DNA of 64,000 nucleotides, taken from assembly GCA_025765595.1 (NCBI GenBank), contig JAIVFH010000065.1, forward strand, positions 1-64,000, written 5' to 3'. Numbering within the stretch: position 1 is the first letter of the stretch; every line of letters starts with the position of its first letter. The notes under the pieces are model-generated. The model was given only the letters and a program-made list of their open reading frames with translations. It was not told the origin of the DNA and ran no database searches. The stretch comes from Obelidium mucronatum. Taxonomy: Eukaryota; Chytridiomycota; Chytridiomycetes; Chytridiales; Chytriomycetaceae. Below are positions 58,257 to 64,000 of this stretch, piece by piece. Both the position numbers and the translations under genes were made by a program.

Positions 58257-59126
58257 ATGTTGCCATCCTTCTCCAGCCTATCTGCTTTCATGAATGGACC
58301 GAGTCACGTTCCGCAACCTTATCGGCACAACAGCGAACCGTGCATGTATCAGCAAAGTGAGCAAAGAATCAATAGTCATGCACGTGACAGCTTGTACCTC
58401 TTGGTCGATGCAGTCGAGCGCTCCGTGTCACCACAACAAGAACCAGTAGAGAATTGTCCACAATCGTCAGACCTCGCTAAAACCATACGTACAAGCCCTA
58501 CCGAATGTAGCAATTTCATTAAAACAGCTCCTCCAAACCATTCTACTATCAGTGAGTCATTCTTGTCTTGTGCGTCCTCAATTGCGCACTTGGTTGATTC
58601 TTTAACGCCAAGCCCCCATCCACTTGTCAACAACCCCACATTCCAAAATCAACCAGCGTCCAAAAATAGCATTCAAAACTTAATTTTCGATTCCAATGAC
58701 ATGGATGATGCACCCTTCTTTCCCCAGTGCCAACCTGTGAAATCGTATGAACCAACAAGTTCAATTCAAGAGTTTCAATTCCTACCCAAACATCCCAATC
58801 AATCTCGATTACATACCCAACAACAGCGCGCATTATCACTTCCTCTCTATCCTGCCCCAATCGAATTCCCACACTCAGCGTCCGTTAACGGCGCTTCTGA
58901 CAAATTTACCCGTGGAGCAACACCATCAAAACGATTCGAATGTCCATATCCCTCATGCACCAAACTCTGTAGCTCTGCCAACAGTTTACGTTCCCATATT
59001 CGGTGCCACACTGAAGCAATTTATCAATGCTCAGAGTGTCCCTCCTCGTTCCGGCTGTTACAAGTACAAGCCCTTCCGGCTATCTCCGCTACTTTTATTC
59101 CTTCACCTTCCTCAACATTCTTTTAA
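58257..59126 (+). CDS. C2H2 zinc-finger protein, probably 3'-truncated
   Basis: A reading frame of 289 codons, Ser/Pro/Gln/Asn-rich and mostly disordered. Near its end is one complete C2H2 finger (CPYPSCTKLCSSANSLRSHI then RCH) and the start of a second one (YQCSECPSSFRLLQ). The second finger never reaches its histidines: after FRLLQ a possible donor GTACAAG begins and the open frame continues as non-finger sequence. The rest of the gene is either in an exon beyond the adjacent retrotransposon or lost. A fungal transcription factor is likely. Codon use and composition are like the host genes. Confidence 0.6.
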   Translation: MLPSFSSLSAFMNGPSHVPQPYRHNSEPCMYQQSEQRINSHARDSLYLLVDAVERSVSPQQEPVENCPQSSDLAKTIRTSPTECSNFIKTAPPNHSTISESFLSCASSIAHLVDSLTPSPHPLVNNPTFQNQPASKNSIQNLIFDSNDMDDAPFFPQCQPVKSYEPTSSIQEFQFLPKHPNQSRLHTQQQRALSLPLYPAPIEFPHSASVNGASDKFTRGATPSKRFECPYPSCTKLCSSANSLRSHIRCHTEAIYQCSECPSSFRLLQVQALPAISATFIPSPSSTFF

Positions 59127-59216
59127 ATTCTCGACCAATCACAGTGGACCACTATAGCTATCTCCACTTTCTCCAATTTTCCTTATAACGTTGGCAAATT
59201 CCCCCCAATTACTGCC

Positions 59217-59294
59217 ATCCTTCAGTAATTGAGTCGTCGCCGCCGCCGTTCATCACCGTCTATCGTTGCTCACTACCTTGCAACGTTATCCAGG
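59217..59294 (+). repeat. 78-bp direct repeat, unit 1
   Basis: The unit starts ATCCTTCAGTAATTGAGTCG and ends CAACGTTATCCAGG. Identical units occur at 59363-59440 and, lacking the first nine bases, at 59441-59509. Units 1 and 2 are separated by 68 bp containing a TATTTATTTAAATAAATG palindrome that could serve as TATA or polyA signal. They lie in the leader of the copia element and may be part of its LTR or a tandem regulatory repeat. Confidence 0.85.
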
Positions 59295-59362
59295 GTTAGC
59301 TACAGTTGTTTCATTCACTCATTATTATCTCAGAAGTATAGTCGTATTTATTTAAATAAATG

Positions 59363-59509
59363 ATCCTTCAGTAATTGAGTCGTCGCCGCCGCCGTTCATC
59401 ACCGTCTATCGTTGCTCACTACCTTGCAACGTTATCCAGGTAATTGAGTCGTCGCCGCCGCCGTTCATCACCGTCTATCGTTGCTCACTACCTTGCAACG
59501 TTATCCAGG
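59363..59509 (+). repeat. 78-bp direct repeat, units 2 and 3 (tandem)
   Basis: Unit 2 (59363-59440) and the slightly shorter unit 3 (59441-59509) abut directly. The junction reads CCAGGTAATTG. Perfect identity to unit 1 points to recent amplification. No function can be read from the sequence; see unit 1 for context. Confidence 0.85.
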
Positions 59510-59663
59510 TTACAATCAACTCCGCCTACCGACGTCATCCGTTCCGGCTGTTGCCGCAATCAATCATATCCTGTCGTTGATTAAGAAGTCTTATTGATCT
59601 ACCGCAACTATCGAATCTACATCCAAATCTGAACCAACTGAATCTACAATCTAATCCAACCCA
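59510..59663 (+). other. Leader of the copia element
   Basis: Pyrimidine/A-rich untranslated leader between the repeats and the gag-pol ATG. A primer-binding site complementary to a tRNA 3' end could not be identified with confidence, and the exact LTR borders are not visible because the 3' LTR is outside the window. Confidence 0.5.
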
Positions 59664-62600
59664 ATGGCCATTACGAAACTGACCCGCCTCAATGCGGCCA
59701 CCCAACAACATGCCATTCTTCAGAATCTTATCCTTGCTGTCAACGCGATTGACCGCCCAAAGGACCTGACACGGCCACTGCTGGGACTCTTCAAGAATTT
59801 TGATCTTCTGATTGTCGATCACCCACCTCCATCCGCGGCCGAGTTCCCAGGCACTCGTGTGCCTGGTCAGGCCGCTGTCGCTGCCTTTGGTGCTGAAGGA
59901 GATGCGGACTTCCATCCGGGGTTCCCTGCAATAGCTCCACATCTTAACCAGGATAAACTTACAAAGCAAACGGAAAGTTGGGGCCTTCTCCAAGACAAAA
60001 TCAGAGAAGAAGTTGCTAAACACCTTGACGCCGATCTTGGGAAATACTTGGTTCCTGTAATTGGCGTGCAGCAGTCCCTTTTCCAGACATGGGCGATCAT
60101 CCGTCGGGAGATCAACCACAACACTGCCACTGCCGTCGACACTCTCAAAGCAAAGCTGGACAGAATGGTACAATCCTCTGAGAGCGTACTTGCCTATGCT
60201 CTACGTGTCGGAAAGGACATCTACACCCTGAGTCTGGACGGATATCCTACCGCTGCTGAACACCTCGCTGTTCATCAAGACTGGGGTCATCGATTTATCC
60301 TTGGTCTTCAACCAGACGTGGTCAGTCAATACAAGGAAGCCTTTGCCCGTCATTTGGTCAATGGAGTCATTCAGCCGCTCACGACCATCGAAGGAATGAC
60401 GGAATACCTCCAGATGGAAGCTGCCTTTGCTAGACAAGCTGCCGCTCATCGAGGAGAAGACACTACCACTCCAGGTACCGCGTTACAAGCGTCCACCCAC
60501 CCAATGCCCGCTGTTCCCATCGCTCCTGCGATTCCTGCCCCCACCTCAGCAGTTCGGACTGGAAACGGAAAACGGACAGGAAGAGTACCCCCTGCCGCTG
60601 CATTCAGTGCTTCTGCCGCTCCTACTGATTCAGGCTCCCCTCCAAACGAAGTATTCATCAAACAGCTTCCAATGGAAGTGCCTGTCTCTGACGCAGTTCT
60701 GAAGGAGGCAATGGACCGCTTTGGACCTACCTCTCGAGTTCATGCGGGGACCGGGCGTGTTGCGGGTCTGGGATGGGCGACTTTCGACTCTCCTGAACAT
60801 GCTGCCAACGCAATTGCGTGCAAGAACATGTCCCTTGGCAAGCGTGGACCTGACGGAAAGCCTGTCGCAATTGTTATTGCAAAATCCAACAAACCTGCCG
60901 CTGGGCAAGGACAAGCTTTTGCTGCAACGGGTGATATTGTTGGATATGGTGTTCAGTTTATCCCAATAAATGCTGCTCCACAATACTCTCTCTTATCATC
61001 CACGGACAGCGTAACCGTTAACGTTGACTCTGCTGCCACGGGTAGTCTGGGAAATCATCCATCTTTTATGCAGACGCCAAGAGCAGCCACTGTCTACCGC
61101 GGGATTGGCGGACAAGCTATCACAGGCTCTGGATTTGAAGGGGCTATTACTGGCTGCACAAGTATCAGTCAGCCGTACACCACCCCACCCTTTGAACATA
61201 CGCCAACGGCCAGCCACAATCTACTCAGTGTTAATGATATTCTCACGAAGAACAATCACAGCGTACTGTTTAATCGCTCAGACATGTCTGTAAATATTGG
61301 ACACTTTCCACCCAACCAAGACCACACTATACTGGCTAAGGGATTTCATGACCGAGGGCTGTTCCCCATTGTGATACAAAGAGCCGTTGCGGCTACACTT
61401 GATTCTCCACCACCATCAACTGAGAGCTACGGACTAGCAGTGGACAACCGGAACCCCAGTTACACCACAAAAGTCAGCAAATGGCACGGCCGCACTCACA
61501 TAGGTGACTCCCAACTGGAGCGAAGCTACCGATTGAAAGCCGTAGATGGTCTAGACCTCGATCCATCGGAATTCTCAGACCTACCATGTCATTGTTCTGC
61601 ATGCTATCAAGCAAAAATGCACCGCCTCCCTCATCCACGATCACACGGCGCTCGGTTTGAGCCAAGTAATCTTCTCCAAGTTGTAACCGTGGATCTCATT
61701 GTGTTCTCCAAGAATAATGCCTCCCTTGGAGGAAACAAATACTGGATATCCTTCACTATCCCAAATGCCTTGGGATACCGCTTTGGATTTGGAGTTGATG
61801 GAAAGTTCAAGACTGCCAAACATCTAAAGTGGGCCCAGCAGTGGCTTGAGAGGACCACCAGCCAAAAGGTGAAATCCTGGTTTCTGGATAAGGGAGGAGA
61901 GAATCATCCTCGATGGTTCCTTGACACATGTGAAGAAGAGGGCATCTCGTTCATCAACTCAGGAACTGAAGAGCACCAGTCAATGGGTCTGGAGGAGGGA
62001 TGGCATCGAATTGCTATGGACCGTCATCGTGCACTTCAGATTGCTGCCAATGCTCCAACGAACCTCTGGGTTGACGGTCTCAACTATCAATGCGAGATCT
62101 ACAACTCCTTCCTACACAAGAATGATACAATCACTCCTCACCAAGCCTTGCACAACCGCAAGCCAACAGTCAGGGATATGCGTACTATGTTCTGTCTCGC
62201 CTTCATACGGGTACTACCAAAGAATCAGTTAGAGGGAAAGTCCAGTCCACGGTCAATTGCTGGGAGATACATCGGACACTCCAACTATCCTTGGCAACAA
62301 AAGCGCGAAACACCAGGGTATCGCATTCTCACCATCGATGATGACCCCCACTCGATCCTTGTTGGCCGCGATGTGGCATTCATCGAAGATCAATTCAATC
62401 TCGACGATATCCAGCCGTTACTTAAACCGATCCGAACAATCTCATGGTCCGACTACCGAGATGACATGGGTCTTGCCCATGACACGGAAGAAATCACGGC
62501 ACGACTGCGCTCGCGCGTCGATTGGGATGAACTGTGCAATGATGTGGAGTCAAGCAGTCTGGACTTTGGTGACAGCAGTGACAGCACTCCAACAGCAAGT

Positions 62601-64000
62601 GATGCCTCCCCAACACCCTCTCTAACAGACGCGTCGCATGCTGCACCACCATCTTCAACAACGAGTGCTTCAACCCAACCCCCTGCACCGGAGTTCTCAT
62701 CAGACGCGGGAGCGTCTGTTCCAGGAAGAATCTCCTCCGGTCGAGGACTGAACCAGGAACTACCAGCTCCGGATCTACTCAGTGATTCAGATGATGAATC
62801 GGATTACGAGGCTCCCACAACCCCCACGCCTTCTCCAAGAGCTCCGCGAGCGACCAGGTCCAACACCACTCTCCCAGCTTTCAGTCGATCCCTTGGAAAC
62901 GACGGTTTCGAAGACCTCAACGTTGCAGAACTTGCGGACTCTACCAACACTCGCCGAACTAAAGCAGAGCGCGGCGCGGCACACTACGCTTCAAGCTCTC
63001 GAGCTAAAGCTCGCCACCATCCAAAATCACCGGCATTCCAACCACACGATGGATTGGCAGCCTTTGTAACTCCCATAGAGTTGCAGGAAGGATTTGCGGG
63101 TTTTGCATCTTGTGCCCAAGCGCTACTACTGCAAGAGGAAGACTGTGAAGACATCTACCTCGATGAAGAGAAGTTTATGACCGCAATTGGACAACGCTAC
63201 GGTCTGGCACTCTCAGCCCTGAACGGACCTCGCATATCAGAAGGGCTCAAGGATGAACGCTGGCGGGTAGCAATCAACAAGGAGCTATCCACTTTCTGGG
63301 GTCTCAAGGTCTGGAAATTGGTGTGGCTACCTGCAGGAGAACGTACTCTGGGTACCATCTGGGTTCTGAAAGTGAAGAAGAATGACATAACAGGGGAAAC
63401 CCAATACAAAGCCAGACTCTGCATGGATGGACGCAACCAGATCTACGGAACCGACTATGTACAGACACACGCATCCACGCCACACATGAATTCTTTGAAG
63501 GCCTTGGTAGCTGTGGTGACGGAGCGAGGACAAGTCACGCGCCAATGCGACGCTAAGGCGGCCCACCTGACCACTGAGCGTGATCGAGTCATGTATGTCA
63601 AGATACCTGTTGGTATGGAGGTTGCAGCGGAAGATCGAGGTAAAGTTCTGGAACTACTCCGGACAATGTACGGACAGAAACAAGCTCCCCTCATGTGGGA
63701 ACGCAACCGCGACGCTGGGCTGGAATCCATCGGAATGACACGCTGCCCACATGAACCGCTACTCTTCAAGAAAGAAGTTGTCAAGAATGGGATCACTCAC
63801 CTCATCTTCTGTCTGGTCTGGGCAGACGATTTCTTCTTCTCAGCAGATCTGGAAGTTGAATCGGAACTTGACGCAATGATCACTGAATTGGGAAAGCGTT
63901 TCGAGCTCACGGTGAAGCCATGTGTTGACCAGTTCATCAGCATCATGTTCCAGTTCAAGAAGGGCGCCACTTCTATGAGCCAAGCCGCATACCAGGAATC
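59664..64000 (+). CDS. Ty1/copia-type retrotransposon gag-pol polyprotein (3' end outside window)
   Basis: A continuous frame of more than 1,440 codons from MAITKLTRLNAA, still open at the window edge. Gag comes first, without an obvious CCHC knuckle. The protease site is VNVDSAATGS (D-S-A in place of D-S-G). The integrase zinc site is WHGRTH with CHCSAC, followed by catalytic residues in VTVDLIV, WFLDKGGEN and GLEEGWH. A long Ser/Pro-rich linker precedes the reverse transcriptase: YKARLCMDGRNQIYGTDY, RQCDAKAAHL and VWADDFFF, where copia normally has YVDD. The gag-PR-IN-RT order defines copia. RNase H and the 3' LTR are beyond 64,000. It has no frame breaks, unlike many host genes here. Confidence 0.93.
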   Translation, partial: MAITKLTRLNAATQQHAILQNLILAVNAIDRPKDLTRPLLGLFKNFDLLIVDHPPPSAAEFPGTRVPGQAAVAAFGAEGDADFHPGFPAIAPHLNQDKLTKQTESWGLLQDKIREEVAKHLDADLGKYLVPVIGVQQSLFQTWAIIRREINHNTATAVDTLKAKLDRMVQSSESVLAYALRVGKDIYTLSLDGYPTAAEHLAVHQDWGHRFILGLQPDVVSQYKEAFARHLVNGVIQPLTTIEGMTEYLQMEAAFARQAAAHRGEDTTTPGTALQASTHPMPAVPIAPAIPAPTSAVRTGNGKRTGRVPPAAAFSASAAPTDSGSPPNEVFIKQLPMEVPVSDAVLKEAMDRFGPTSRVHAGTGRVAGLGWATFDSPEHAANAIACKNMSLGKRGPDGKPVAIVIAKSNKPAAGQGQAFAATGDIVGYGVQFIPINAAPQYSLLSSTDSVTVNVDSAATGSLGNHPSFMQTPRAATVYRGIGGQAITGSGFEGAITGCTSISQPYTTPPFEHTPTASHNLLSVNDILTKNNHSVLFNRSDMSVNIGHFPPNQDHTILAKGFHDRGLFPIVIQRAVAATLDSPPPSTESYGLAVDNRNPSYTTKVSKWHGRTHIGDSQLERSYRLKAVDGLDLDPSEFSDLPCHCSACYQAKMHRLPHPRSHGARFEPSNLLQVVTVDLIVFSKNNASLGGNKYWISFTIPNALGYRFGFGVDGKFKTAKHLKWAQQWLERTTSQKVKSWFLDKGGENHPRWFLDTCEEEGISFINSGTEEHQSMGLEEGWHRIAMDRHRALQIAANAPTNLWVDGLNYQCEIYNSFLHKNDTITPHQALHNRKPTVRDMRTMFCLAFIRVLPKNQLEGKSSPRSIAGRYIGHSNYPWQQKRETPGYRILTIDDDPHSILVGRDVAFIEDQFNLDDIQPLLKPIRTISWSDYRDDMGLAHDTEEITARLRSRVDWDELCNDVESSSLDFGDSSDSTPTASDASPTPSLTDASHAAPPSSTTSASTQPPAPEFSSDAGASVPGRISSGRGLNQELPAPDLLSDSDDESDYEAPTTPTPSPRAPRATRSNTTLPAFSRSLGNDGFEDLNVAELADSTNTRRTKAERGAAHYASSSRAKARHHPKSPAFQPHDGLAAFVTPIELQEGFAGFASCAQALLLQEEDCEDIYLDEEKFMTAIGQRYGLALSALNGPRISEGLKDERWRVAINKELSTFWGLKVWKLVWLPAGERTLGTIWVLKVKKNDITGETQYKARLCMDGRNQIYGTDYVQTHASTPHMNSLKALVAVVTERGQVTRQCDAKAAHLTTERDRVMYVKIPVGMEVAAEDRGKVLELLRTMYGQKQAPLMWERNRDAGLESIGMTRCPHEPLLFKKEVVKNGITHLIFCLVWADDFFFSADLEVESELDAMITELGKRFELTVKPCVDQFISIMFQFKKGATSMSQAAYQE

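Noticed and set aside
59217..59509. The 78-bp repeats as a CRISPR array
   Set aside because: Only three units, two of them directly abutting without spacers, in a eukaryotic retrotransposon leader.

Overview
The window is nuclear DNA of a filamentous or zoosporic fungus, most likely an early-diverging lineage such as Chytridiomycota. Genes are split by many short GT..AG introns (mostly 40-130 nt). Clear fungal proteins are present: a Sla1-type endocytic adaptor, a DUF3684 sacsin-like protein, a Prp40 splicing factor and a Rab geranylgeranyltransferase beta subunit. There is also a GABA-B-like family C receptor, several other seven-helix proteins, a class I heme peroxidase with a predicted GPI signal, and GH19-type chitinases. 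That mix fits chytrids better than Dikarya. This is inference; no rRNA or mitochondrial marker is present.

Layout. 1-6.6 kb: the 3' end of a DUF3684 protein, an SDR oxidoreductase, a convergent alpha/beta hydrolase and two tandem GDSL esterases. 7-13.5 kb: two tRNA-Lys(UUU) genes, an unrecognised helical protein, a DUF1295 membrane protein and a mitochondrial-type PPR protein. 14-27 kb: a 7TM protein, two stomatin-family proteins 9 kb apart, a GPI-type secreted peroxidase, a tiny membrane protein, a coiled-coil protein and a very large ankyrin-type protein. 27-34 kb: Sla1, an MFS transporter and BET2. 34-45 kb: a GABA-B-like receptor, P5C dehydrogenase, Prp40, a tail-anchored double CDGSH protein and another 7TM protein. 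45-50 kb: a tandem ABC ATPase and an LDLa protein in very tight head-to-head arrangement, then a kinesin. 50-54 kb: two GH19 chitinase paralogs, one split by a ~1 kb intron with inverted-repeat ends, then a third tRNA-Lys. 54-59 kb: membrane proteins including two related 7TM receptors, then a C2H2 factor. 59-64 kb: a Ty1/copia-type retrotransposon with one uninterrupted gag-pol frame running off the window.

Genes are packed very tightly, often 10-100 bp apart, with two convergent genes sharing a palindromic stop. Functional themes are sensing (five 7TM-type receptors), membrane and endocytosis scaffolding (Sla1, stomatins, BET2), cell-wall work (chitinases, peroxidase), and RNA processing (Prp40, PPR).

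Two points stand out. The chitinase intron looks like an introner-like or MITE-like insertion whose inverted repeats supply both splice sites. In addition, more than twenty reading-frame breaks occur in otherwise well-conserved genes. Most are fixed by changing a short homopolymer by one base, so I read them mainly as assembly indels, although very small introns or pseudogenes could explain some. Exon positions given below are my own splice predictions and may be off by a base or two.
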